From positions 1 to 32,358 of the forward strand of contig JADLFQ010000028.1 in NCBI GenBank assembly GCA_020845515.1: a DNA stretch of 32,358 bases. The letters run 5' to 3'. The number at the start of each line of letters is the position of its first letter. Positions within the stretch are counted from its first letter, which is position 1. The position numbers and the translations under genes are program-made. The notes under the pieces are model-generated. The model did no database searches. It had not been told where the DNA came from and saw only the letters and a program-made list of their open reading frames with translations. Shown here in pieces: positions 7,775-14,696 of the stretch. Source of the DNA: Anaerolineaceae bacterium. Its GTDB lineage: Bacteria; Chloroflexota; Anaerolineae; Anaerolineales; Anaerolineaceae.

Positions 7775-8110
7775 ATGAAAATGGCTTTGGATACTTCTTT
7801 AATCGCTCTTGGGATGGTCGAAACCCGCGGCCTGGTGGGTGCTGTTGAAGCAGCCGACGCGATGGTCAAGGCGGCCAATGTCGTGTTGATCGGCTCCGAG
7901 TATGTTGGCGGCGGGTATGTGACCGTCATGGTGCGCGGCGATGTGGGCGCTGTCAAGGCTGCTACTGATGCCGGGGCTGCGGCTGCCAAACGGGTCGGCG
8001 AACTGGTTTCAGTGCATGTCATTCCGCGGCCACATCAGGATGTGGAAATGATTTTGCCGCAGGCAACCAAAGGCAGCTTCGGCGGGCGCTCTTCTGAAGC
8101 GAAGAAATAA
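7775..8110 (+). CDS. BMC-H hexameric shell protein (PduA/CcmK family)
   Basis: A 111-residue single-BMC-domain protein forming the hexagonal facets of the shell. Motifs are canonical: [26 protein letters not shown], then the pore-loop region, then [18 protein letters not shown]. The predicted pore loop reads Val-Gly-Gly-Gly-Tyr around residues 44-48, in the place of the GSG of PduA; the small residues suggest an open central pore. A Lys/Ser/Gly-rich tail of about 20 residues follows the domain. Two in-frame ATGs exist (7775 and 7781); GAAAGGAT upstream suits either. It is the only BMC-H in the window, so facets may rely on this protein plus the trimer. Confidence 0.95.
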   Translation: MKMALDTSLIALGMVETRGLVGAVEAADAMVKAANVVLIGSEYVGGGYVTVMVRGDVGAVKAATDAGAAAAKRVGELVSVHVIPRPHQDVEMILPQATKGSFGGRSSEAKK

Positions 8111-8136
8111 CCTGCGCTCCTGTCTGGATTAAAACG

Positions 8137-9006
8137 ATGACCGGAGAATTGTCCTCACGCGCCGGGTTAAGCCTGGAACAATACCTGGCGCAGGCTGAAT
8201 TAACCATCCTGCCGCGGGCACTTTCGAAAAGCACTGCGCCGTTAAAGATACCCGCAAACCACAAACTGCGGGTGGGGGTTGATCTTGGTACTGCTTATTT
8301 GACGCTGGTAGTCCTGGATGAAGAAGACGCCCTGCTGGCAGGTGAGTGGCAGTTTGCGCAGGTGGCGCGGGATGGACTGGTGGTTGATTTCATCAGGGCG
8401 ATTGATTTGCTGCTTGGAATGAAGGCGCGGGTGGAGAAGCGGCTTGGCAGACCGTTGACGCATGCTGCCAGCGGTTATCCTCCCGGTGTGCCGCGTGCAG
8501 AGGTGCAGGCAACCGCCAATGTGATCGAATCGGCCGGCATGGAATGTACGCGCCTGATTGACGAACCGAGCGCCGCAAACCGGGTCTTACAGCTTCGCGA
8601 AGGTGCAGTGGTGGATGTGGGCGGCGGGACGACCGGGATTGCGATCTTCAAAGATGGTGAGGTAGTCTATACGGCCGATGAACCCACAGGGGGTACGCAT
8701 TTCAGTCTTGTGATCGCGGGCGCGCTGAATATTAGTTTTGAGGAGGCGGAGCGTATGAAGATTGACCCGGCAGAACAAGCCCGCCTTTTCCCTGTTGTGC
8801 GCCCGGTGATGGAGAAAGTTGCTGCTATCACACTGCGCCATATTAAAAACCATCCGGTTGAAACGATCACAATGGTAGGCGGCGCATCCGCTTTTCCTGG
8901 AATGGCTGAAGTGCTTCAGTCTTACACCGGAATCCCAACTTATGTACCGTCAACTCCGGTTTTTGTGACACCTTTAGGGTTGGCGATGGCAGATGAGGCC
9001 GCCTGA
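8137..9006 (+). CDS. eutJ: EutJ-like Hsp70/actin-fold protein
   Basis: A 289-residue ATPase-fold protein resembling EutJ, the putative chaperone of ethanolamine and related microcompartments. Nucleotide-binding elements are visible: phosphate-1 loop VGVDLGTAY (about 46-54), phosphate-2 loop VVDVGGGTTG (about 158-167), and the adenosine motif MVGGASAFPGM (about 246-256). It lacks the Hsp70 substrate-binding domain. The first ~40 residues are an extension containing a short helix (LSLEQYLAQAELTIL) that might contact shell or cargo. A role in folding, assembly or enzyme reactivation is proposed for the family but not well proven. The ATG lies 27 bases after the BMC-H stop. Confidence 0.85.
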   Translation: MTGELSSRAGLSLEQYLAQAELTILPRALSKSTAPLKIPANHKLRVGVDLGTAYLTLVVLDEEDALLAGEWQFAQVARDGLVVDFIRAIDLLLGMKARVEKRLGRPLTHAASGYPPGVPRAEVQATANVIESAGMECTRLIDEPSAANRVLQLREGAVVDVGGGTTGIAIFKDGEVVYTADEPTGGTHFSLVIAGALNISFEEAERMKIDPAEQARLFPVVRPVMEKVAAITLRHIKNHPVETITMVGGASAFPGMAEVLQSYTGIPTYVPSTPVFVTPLGLAMADEAA

Positions 9007-9030
9007 TTTAATCTGGAGGGAGCAGGTTCG

Positions 9031-9657
9031 ATGATAGAAGACTTTTCACTGCGTTGTTATTGTTATCTGGACCGCATGCAAGCTCAGTATGCCGCTTTTA
9101 TCGGCACTGTTACCCAGGGAGACCTGCCTACAGAAGGGATGGCAGCGCTGTATGTTGAGATGGCGCCTGGGAATGAGGTCTTCCGCATCGTAGATATTGC
9201 AGTAAAAGCGACTGAAGCAAAACCGGGGGCGCAAATTGTTGAGCGCGAGTTCGGCATGTTTGAAATCCACTCGCTCAACCAGGCTGCGGTACTTGAAGCG
9301 GGTGAGATCGTTCTGGAACGGCTGGGATTGAAAGTCGAAGACCGTATCCGGCCGCAAGTGGTTTCCACACAGGTAATTACGCGGGTTGACCCTTATCAAG
9401 TACAGCTTTTGAACCGTTTCCGCCGGGGAAGTATGTTGGTGCCCGGAGAAACGATGCTGGTGCTGGAGTGCGCGCCGGCCGCGTATATTAATTATGCCTG
9501 CAATGAAGCTGAAAAGAAAACCAACATCAAGCTCATACATGTCTCTTCGGTAGGAAGGTTTGGACGGATGTGGCTTTCCGGCTCGGAAGCAGAAATTATT
9601 ACCGCGCGTGATGCCGCCATTCGCGCCCTGGAGAGTCTGGAAGGCCGCGAGCAGTAA
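9031..9657 (+). CDS. BMC-T trimeric (tandem-domain) shell protein
   Basis: A 208-residue protein whose length fits two BMC folds in one chain, forming trimeric pseudohexamers in the facets. The second half carries a clear BMC-type segment (LECAPAAYINYACNEAEKKTNIKLIHVSSVGRFG) followed by a GSEAEIITARDAAIRAL helix. The first half has the corresponding VDIAVKATEAKPGAQIVEREFGMFEIHS segment. The N-terminal strand order suggests the permuted arrangement, but structure prediction is needed to confirm this. BMC-T pores often gate larger metabolites or cofactors. GGAGGGAG lies just before the ATG at 9031. Confidence 0.88.
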   Translation: MIEDFSLRCYCYLDRMQAQYAAFIGTVTQGDLPTEGMAALYVEMAPGNEVFRIVDIAVKATEAKPGAQIVEREFGMFEIHSLNQAAVLEAGEIVLERLGLKVEDRIRPQVVSTQVITRVDPYQVQLLNRFRRGSMLVPGETMLVLECAPAAYINYACNEAEKKTNIKLIHVSSVGRFGRMWLSGSEAEIITARDAAIRALESLEGREQ

Positions 9658-9691
9658 CAGCCCCTCAAGGATAAGGCAAACGGGAGTTGCT

Positions 9692-10093
9692 ATGGCAAAA
9701 ACTTTTTATACCGAACATGATATCGAAGATTTGTTCAGGCGCGGGGTGATGACTTTGGAGGTTGGTGACAGTGTTGTGTTGACTGACCTGGCTTATGAAA
9801 AGGCTCGCCGTCTCGGAATGAACCTTTCGCATGAGGATAGCGAAAAACCACCAGCCGCGCCGGTAAGACCCTATATTGCCAGGAGTCAGGCGCCACCAAA
9901 AACCCCGCAGTTTTCCGGTTCTGCTTCATCTTTCGATGCTTGTCCACCGGTCGTGGCAAAACCCAAGCCGGACAGTGCAGATTTGCAGCAGCGCATTCGC
10001 GATGCAGTCGCAGCGCGGTTGGGGACACAGGTGGATCCTAAACTGCTGGATGTGATCATCCAGCGTGTCTTGAACAGCGCGGGGATAAGGTAA
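9692..10093 (+). CDS. EutQ-N-terminus-like BMC-associated protein without the cupin domain
   Basis: A 133-residue protein that I relate by eye to the first ~100 residues of EutQ, without the catalytic cupin. Residues 1-46 (YTEHDIEDLFRRGV, then VVLTDLAYEKARRLGM) parallel the N-terminal EutQ module. A Pro/Ala-rich linker covers about 47-95. Residues about 98-133 (RIRDAVAARLG, then DPKLLDVIIQRVLNSAG) parallel the helical region that precedes the EutQ cupin and look like an encapsulation peptide. With no enzyme attached, a scaffold or adaptor role between shell and cargo is plausible; this is inference. The frame is open from 9560, but the ATG at 9692 with GGGAG upstream is the sensible start. 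Confidence 0.75.
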   Translation: MAKTFYTEHDIEDLFRRGVMTLEVGDSVVLTDLAYEKARRLGMNLSHEDSEKPPAAPVRPYIARSQAPPKTPQFSGSASSFDACPPVVAKPKPDSADLQQRIRDAVAARLGTQVDPKLLDVIIQRVLNSAGIR

Positions 10094-10098
10094 ACGCC

Positions 10099-10419
10099 AT
10101 GCTGTTTGGCCGGGTGAAGGGTGAAGCGGTTTGCACAATTAAATATCCAGGGACTGAAGCACTGAAGTTGTTAATTGTGCAGCCTTTGAACAGGGAACTG
10201 AAACCCATAGGGGCTCTTCAAGTGGCTGCGGATGTGGTGGATGCCGGCGAGGGTGACCTTTGCGTGATGGTACGTTCACGGGAGGCTTCCCTGGCTTTAC
10301 CGGATGTAAAGTTTGTTCCTGTAGACCTTGCATTGGTGGGTGTTGTGGACGAATTGGATATCTGCCCGGATAGCTCCTTTAATCTGACAATGAAACCAGG
10401 GAAGAACCAGTTTTCCTAA
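10099..10419 (+). CDS. BMC-P pentameric shell vertex protein, second (divergent) copy
   Basis: A 106-residue EutN/CcmL-family protein. The MLFGRVKGEAVCTIKYPG start, KLLIVQPLN strand and VAADVVDAGEGDLCVMV segment fit the family. The usual GSSAR motif is replaced by a degenerate segment (SREASLAL), and a charged C-terminal tail of about 20 residues is present, so it is a specialised vertex paralogue. It starts five bases after the previous stop and is followed ten bases on by the third BMC-P, so the three genes are tightly coupled. Confidence 0.9.
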   Translation: MLFGRVKGEAVCTIKYPGTEALKLLIVQPLNRELKPIGALQVAADVVDAGEGDLCVMVRSREASLALPDVKFVPVDLALVGVVDELDICPDSSFNLTMKPGKNQFS

Positions 10420-10428
10420 AGGAAAGAA

Positions 10429-10707
10429 ATGATTTTAGGCAAAGTTGTTGGAACAGTTGTCACAACCCTCAGCCACCCGGATTTTAAACACCGCAGACTG
10501 CTGGTTGTACAGCCGTTGGGGTTGGAAGGTGATGCGCTGGACGAAGACTTTATTGCACTGGATGCCACCCAGGCGGGGATAGGTGATACGGTGCTTGTTA
10601 ATCGTGAAGGCAGCGGCGCCCGGCAGGTGTTGAATAATCCGGATGCTCCTGTGATTTCTGTGATTGTCGGAATTGTAGATTCAGTCTTCATTGAAGAATC
10701 TAATTAA
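10429..10707 (+). CDS. BMC-P pentameric shell vertex protein, third copy
   Basis: A 92-residue EutN/CcmL-family protein, last gene of the operon. MILGKVVGTVVTTLSHPDF, the LLVVQPLG strand, FIALDATQAGIGDTVLV and GSGARQV are canonical, ending in the IVGIVDSVFIE strand. AAAGGAAAG precedes the ATG. Three BMC-P paralogues in one operon suggest mixed or alternative vertices. The stop codon lies within a hairpin that may end the operon. Confidence 0.92.
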   Translation: MILGKVVGTVVTTLSHPDFKHRRLLVVQPLGLEGDALDEDFIALDATQAGIGDTVLVNREGSGARQVLNNPDAPVISVIVGIVDSVFIEESN

Positions 10708-10727
10708 CGTCATTCAGGAGACGTTAA
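10704..10727 (+). terminator. Hairpin at the end of the BMC operon
   Basis: TTAACGTC (10704-10711) and GACGTTAA (10720-10727) form a perfect 8-bp stem with an 8-base loop, overlapping the last BMC-P stop codon. The following sequence is A/T-rich but has no uninterrupted T run. The site lies between convergent genes and could serve both strands. Confidence 0.5.
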
Positions 10728-10759
10728 ATTAAAATATTAAGAGAATGTATTTCAACGAT

Positions 10760-12703
10760 TTAGGGTGTTGTCACCGAAATGAGCACAGCCCGGACAATGA
10801 CCCGGCGGTCGTACTGTATACTCTTCTCATTAAATTCCTGGCAGGTGATGATGGTCAGCCAGTCTAATTCTTCATGTTTGGTGAGGACGCGGGTATCTTC
10901 CGGGCTGACAAAACTGACCTCGCGCACTTTATAAATATACTTTTCTCCCCATGCCAGGATTTCAATTGTGTCCCCCCATTTGAGGGTATTGAGAAGAGAA
11001 AATGGGCCGGCCGCCCCGTTGGAAAGGTAGGAATGCCCGGTAATGACCGTGTTGCCGGGGCGGGTGGGAAAGGCAGTACCCTCGAGATACCCTGCATTTG
11101 CGCCAAGCCAGGTTACATCCCAGTCTCCGGCGACCTCAGGAATACCGACGATGATGGTGTTTATGCCCAGGGCGGGGATGATGAAGCGCAAGCTGTCCTG
11201 GCGGTGATATTGCAGGCTCTCGGGTTGGGGAGGCAGCCGCGTTAAAGCACCTGGCGCGAAACCAGTTGCCGGCAATCCGCGAATATCGTACTGGATACTG
11301 CGCAGCTCCAACCCGCTGCCGGTATCATAAGCAGCGAAGAATAACCTTCTTCCAATTGGTACGACGGCAGAAACTGGAATTGTGCTCACACCCAGAAAAT
11401 CGGTTATGCGTTCGGTATTGCTGTCTTCATAGGGAGGAACGCTTTTCCAAAGCTCGTAACCGTTACTGCCATCATGCACTGAAAAATAAATTGTGCTGCC
11501 AATATTGACAAGGTTTCGCACCGTGCTGCCGGCGGCGCCGGGGTTGAAGTCCTTGACCATCCACGCTTCGGTGTAGGGTGGGTCGGACTTCCATAGTTCC
11601 ACCCCATGAACGCCATCGTTTGCAGTGAAGAACCAGGTTCCTGTGGAGGAATGTCCCTGTGTTTGCGGATTGGAACTGAAGAAACCGGGGTAAACATCGC
11701 TCACACGATAGGTGCGGGGGACATCGTAGGGTGGTTCACTGTGGCGTGGTTCATAGCCGCTGATCCCAATGTTGGCGCTGAAGAGCACATCCTCACCAAT
11801 CGCTTCCAGGCTGGATGGGTCGGATGGAAAAGCATAATCAAAATCGTTTGCCTTTGTGGTGCGCAAGCTGTCGAAAGGCGGCTTGCTGATCCAGAGTTCG
11901 CGCCCGGTGCCGTCAAAGGCGGTAAAGAAAAGGTTGTTCTGTACCCGGGTGAGTTCCCGTACTCCGGAATCGCCCCCGCCGGGATAAATATCTTTGACCA
12001 TGCGGGTGCTGCCTGCGTTGTAAGGGGGTTCCGATTTCCAGATCTCCCGCCCGGAACTGTCATTGGCAGTGAATAATAAAGTCCATCCGATGCTGACCAG
12101 CTCTTTGGGGTCTGATTCTGTGATACCTGGCCAAATATCGCTGACGAGTTGTGCGCTGTGATATGGGGGGGAGCTTTTCCATAATTCCCAACCGTGAACG
12201 CCATCATCTGCCTTGAAGAAAATGGTATTTCCGATGACAGTGAGTTCGCCAGGGGAGGAACTGCCCGTGGGGTTGAGATCGGCCACCAAGAAAACGCGGG
12301 TGTATGGGGGTTCTGTTGCCCAAAGCTCATAACCCGATTTGCCATCATCGGCGGTAAAAAAAAGTGTTTCATTGATTGCAGTGAGATTAGAGGGGTTGGA
12401 ACCGGAATCGCCGGGCATCAGGTCGGCGACACGCCGTGCGTTTGCAGTTTGGTAAGGGGCGGTCAACATCCAGAGTTCCCGTCCCAAATGGTCATCTGCA
12501 GAGAAAAAGAGGATATCCCCCAGCAGGAAAAGATCATCTGGGTCGGAACCCTCAGCCCCTTTAACCAGATCAATGGTCTCCACCGGTATGTCCTCCCCGT
12601 TCATCAAGAGAGCAGCAGAGGCTGTTTGGATTGGAGCAAGCTGAAGAAGCTCAATAACCAAAAAAATGGTTAGTGCGAAGGATGCAAGCAGTCGTTGTCT
12701 CAT
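10760..12703 (-). CDS. Secreted ELW-repeat protein with internal LPATG motif and C-terminal sortase domain
   Basis: A 647-residue exported protein. Residues 1-30 form a signal peptide (cleavage near TASA-A). Residues about 45-470 carry eight to nine repeats of roughly 50 residues, each ending in a GxELWKSxPP-like motif, related to the ELWxxDGT repeats of bacterial surface proteins and probably a beta-propeller. An LPATG sorting motif occurs at 477-481. Residues about 500-647 form a sortase-like transpeptidase domain with catalytic His557 (VITGHSYLS), Cys621 (TIITC) and Arg633/634 (YDRR). The enzyme is therefore preceded by its own likely recognition motif. The best guess is a cell-surface protein that processes or attaches itself or partners. 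It ends 53 bases from the BMC operon, transcribed convergently; no functional link is evident. Confidence 0.85.
   Translation of the reverse strand: MRQRLLASFALTIFLVIELLQLAPIQTASAALLMNGEDIPVETIDLVKGAEGSDPDDLFLLGDILFFSADDHLGRELWMLTAPYQTANARRVADLMPGDSGSNPSNLTAINETLFFTADDGKSGYELWATEPPYTRVFLVADLNPTGSSSPGELTVIGNTIFFKADDGVHGWELWKSSPPYHSAQLVSDIWPGITESDPKELVSIGWTLLFTANDSSGREIWKSEPPYNAGSTRMVKDIYPGGGDSGVRELTRVQNNLFFTAFDGTGRELWISKPPFDSLRTTKANDFDYAFPSDPSSLEAIGEDVLFSANIGISGYEPRHSEPPYDVPRTYRVSDVYPGFFSSNPQTQGHSSTGTWFFTANDGVHGVELWKSDPPYTEAWMVKDFNPGAAGSTVRNLVNIGSTIYFSVHDGSNGYELWKSVPPYEDSNTERITDFLGVSTIPVSAVVPIGRRLFFAAYDTGSGLELRSIQYDIRGLPATGFAPGALTRLPPQPESLQYHRQDSLRFIIPALGINTIIVGIPEVAGDWDVTWLGANAGYLEGTAFPTRPGNTVITGHSYLSNGAAGPFSLLNTLKWGDTIEILAWGEKYIYKVREVSFVSPEDTRVLTKHEELDWLTIITCQEFNEKSIQYDRRVIVRAVLISVTTP
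11294..12571 (-). repeat. Coding repeats of ELWKSxPP type
   Basis: Eight degenerate tandem units of about 150 bases within the sortase gene, each encoding a FFTADDG-like strand followed by GxELWKSxPPY. One unit is degenerate, with Glu-Pro-Arg-His-Ser replacing the ELWKS core. Boundaries are approximate. Confidence 0.7.
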
Positions 12704-13117
12704 TTCCAGTTTAATGCCTTGAAGTGATTGAGGATGGTTCAGTGCACCGAAATCCCCACCAACCTATTTGTCAAATATATCACAGATACCCGTTCCATGC
12801 CCCGGCTACCAAGGGTTTAGAGAGCGCCATATCCCCCTCCCTGTAATTTTGGCTTCTCTGGATTCCTTGATAATTGGAGCTGCACGAACCCCGATGTCTG
12901 GACTGGTTTTTCTTCCGCTTTGTAAGTCTCATAGCGCGCACTGGCGATGGTGTTTGCCCGCGTTGTTTTCTATGGGCCCTATCAAACAGAAAACCTCCTG
13001 CTGATGCAGAAGGGATTCAAGCTCAATAGCACGATTGTATTTCGAGTGAGAACGTTGAGGGGAGGGGATGGCGCCAACCCCCGGCCGGTTTCAGAAAGCC
13101 AACAACCCGGGTTAGGG
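12704..13117. other. Intergenic region without a supported gene
   Basis: A 414-base gap between the sortase gene and the antiporter gene. A short plus-strand frame (12768-13004) has no ribosome site and a composition unlike a real protein. The promoter of the sortase gene must lie here, but I see no strong -35/-10 pair. GC-rich sequence with an ACCCGGGT palindrome near 13107-13114 may contribute to termination of the antiporter gene. Confidence 0.4.
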
Positions 13118-14599
13118 TCAGGTTGGGGTTGAACGCTTGCCCGTGGTCAGTAAAATTTCAACTTGCTGGTGTAGCTCCGGCTGGCCCAGTCCTAGTAACG
13201 TATCCCCTGCCTGCAACACAATGCTGCCATTTGGCAGGATAAAATCTTCACCGCGGGCGACCAGCACCACAAGATATTCCGGCGGAAGCCCTACTTGATA
13301 GATCGCTTTTCCGACAGCCCAAGATTTATTCGGAATCAGAGTTTCTTTTAATACCCCGGGCCATTCCCGTTCGGGCACATAGGCAATTGGGAAGCGCAGT
13401 TTGGCGGGTTCTTTGGCACCAACTCCCAACAATTTGGCAACGAATGGCAAACTGATTCCCTGGAATAAAACAGAGGTGATGACGACAAAAAAGACAACAT
13501 TGAAAATAAAATCTGATTGAGGGATGCCGGCCAGTTTTGGGTAAGTGGCGAGGATAACCGGCACAGCCCCGCGCAATCCGACCCATGAAATAAACCCTTT
13601 TTCGCGCAGCGAGAACTTTGAAAAAACCAGAGAGATGAATACGCTCAACGGGCGAATTAGAAAGATCAAGGCCAGAGACAGGGCAAGGCTTGGCAAAGCA
13701 ACTGCGGCAACGCGGGAAGGGTAAACCAGCAAACCCAGAGTGAGAAACATGATAATCTGCATTAACCAAGCAAGACCGTCATAAAACCTTAGCAAACTGT
13801 GCTTATGTAAAAACTCCTCACGACTCATCATTAATCCGAGGATATAGACTGCCAGGAAACCGCTGCCGTTGACAATCGAAGCAAGCCCAAAAGCCAGAAA
13901 AATCGTGCCCATGGAAAGTACCGGGTACAATCCCTCGTATCCCAGTTTTAGGCGATTAATCAGAAATAAGGTTAACTTACCAAAGACATAGCCAACACCC
14001 GCGCCGATGATCATCTGGAGGGCGAAAAGCGACACAAGACTAAGGGCGGATTTCTCGGGGTGGGTGATTAGTGAGATCAAGCCAATCGTCAAAAAAACAG
14101 CCATTGGGTCATTGCTTCCCGATTCCAATTCCAAGGTCGGCCTTAAGTTTCCTTTGAGATGAAGCCCTTTGGAGCGGAGGATTGAAAAGACAGCGGCCGC
14201 ATCAGTGGAGGAGACGATTGCACCCAGCAGGATGGATTCCAGCCAGCCGAAGTTCAGGGTGAGGTGGGCGATGCCCCCGGTGATCAGCGCAGTTAACAGG
14301 ACGCCCAGTGTTGCCAGAGTGATTGACTCTTTGTAAATCGGGCGGATGCTCTCGAAATCTGTGTCCAAACCGCCGGAAAAGAGAATGACAATCAGGGCGA
14401 TTACCCCAATATTTTGCGCCAGGTTGGAATTATCAAAGTAAACCCCTCCAGGCCCATCGGAGCCTGCCAGCATACCGAGTACCAGAAAAAAGAGCAATGC
14501 CGGGATGCCAAAGCGATCTGAAAGTTTGCTGGCGGCAACGCTCAATATAAGAAAGATGGCAGCCACGATCAGGGTCGTTTCCAAAGAAATACCTAACAT
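13118..14599 (-). CDS. K+/H+ (or Na+/H+) antiporter, NhaP2/CvrA-like, with TrkA-C domain
   Basis: A 493-residue inner-membrane cation/proton antiporter. Residues about 1-385 contain a dozen hydrophobic segments, with the SSTDAAAVFSILRS motif (near 125-138) and an ELESGSNDP motif typical of the CPA1 NhaP branch. The C-terminal part (about 415-485) fits a TrkA-C (RCK_C) regulatory domain, as in NhaP2, which exports K+ and helps with pH and osmotic balance. The frame stays open to 14674, but the ATG at 14599 (MLGISLETT) is preferred because the extra codons overlap the terminator of the upstream gene. The adjacent genes do not suggest a specific role. Confidence 0.88.
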   Translation of the reverse strand: MLGISLETTLIVAAIFLILSVAASKLSDRFGIPALLFFLVLGMLAGSDGPGGVYFDNSNLAQNIGVIALIVILFSGGLDTDFESIRPIYKESITLATLGVLLTALITGGIAHLTLNFGWLESILLGAIVSSTDAAAVFSILRSKGLHLKGNLRPTLELESGSNDPMAVFLTIGLISLITHPEKSALSLVSLFALQMIIGAGVGYVFGKLTLFLINRLKLGYEGLYPVLSMGTIFLAFGLASIVNGSGFLAVYILGLMMSREEFLHKHSLLRFYDGLAWLMQIIMFLTLGLLVYPSRVAAVALPSLALSLALIFLIRPLSVFISLVFSKFSLREKGFISWVGLRGAVPVILATYPKLAGIPQSDFIFNVVFFVVITSVLFQGISLPFVAKLLGVGAKEPAKLRFPIAYVPEREWPGVLKETLIPNKSWAVGKAIYQVGLPPEYLVVLVARGEDFILPNGSIVLQAGDTLLGLGQPELHQQVEILLTTGKRSTPT

Positions 14600-14631
14600 G
14601 GTTTTTATTATACGCGATGTCTGACCTCCAG

Positions 14632-14664
14632 AAACAAAAAAGGCTGCCTTTTTTAAGACAGCCT
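14632..14664 (-). terminator. Rho-independent terminator of the NAD-type aldehyde dehydrogenase gene
   Basis: On the minus strand AGGCTGTCTT (14664-14655) pairs with AAGGCAGCCT (14650-14641) around an AAAA loop: ten pairs including one G-U wobble. A T-rich tract follows (complement of 14632-14640). It lies 33 bases past the end of the dehydrogenase gene and separates it from the antiporter gene. Confidence 0.88.
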
Positions 14665-14696
14665 CGCAACCCAACTGGTTTAAAGGGTGAATTTAT

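Noticed and set aside
9560-9691. Longer form of the EutQ-N-like protein starting at 9560
   Set aside because: It would overlap the BMC-T gene by about 100 bases, and the extra residues do not resemble the EutQ N-terminus. The ATG at 9692 has a ribosome site.
11701-12372. 223-codon alternative frame inside the sortase gene
   Set aside because: It overlaps the ELW-repeat coding region on the same strand in another frame. The repetitive sequence keeps several frames open.
12768-13004. 78-codon plus-strand frame in the 12704-13117 gap
   Set aside because: No ribosome site, low-complexity mixed composition, no similarity pattern. Treated as intergenic.
14600-14674. Upstream extension of the antiporter start to 14674
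   Set aside because: The extra codons overlap a strong rho-independent terminator of the preceding gene. The ATG at 14599 places the first membrane segment at the N-terminus.
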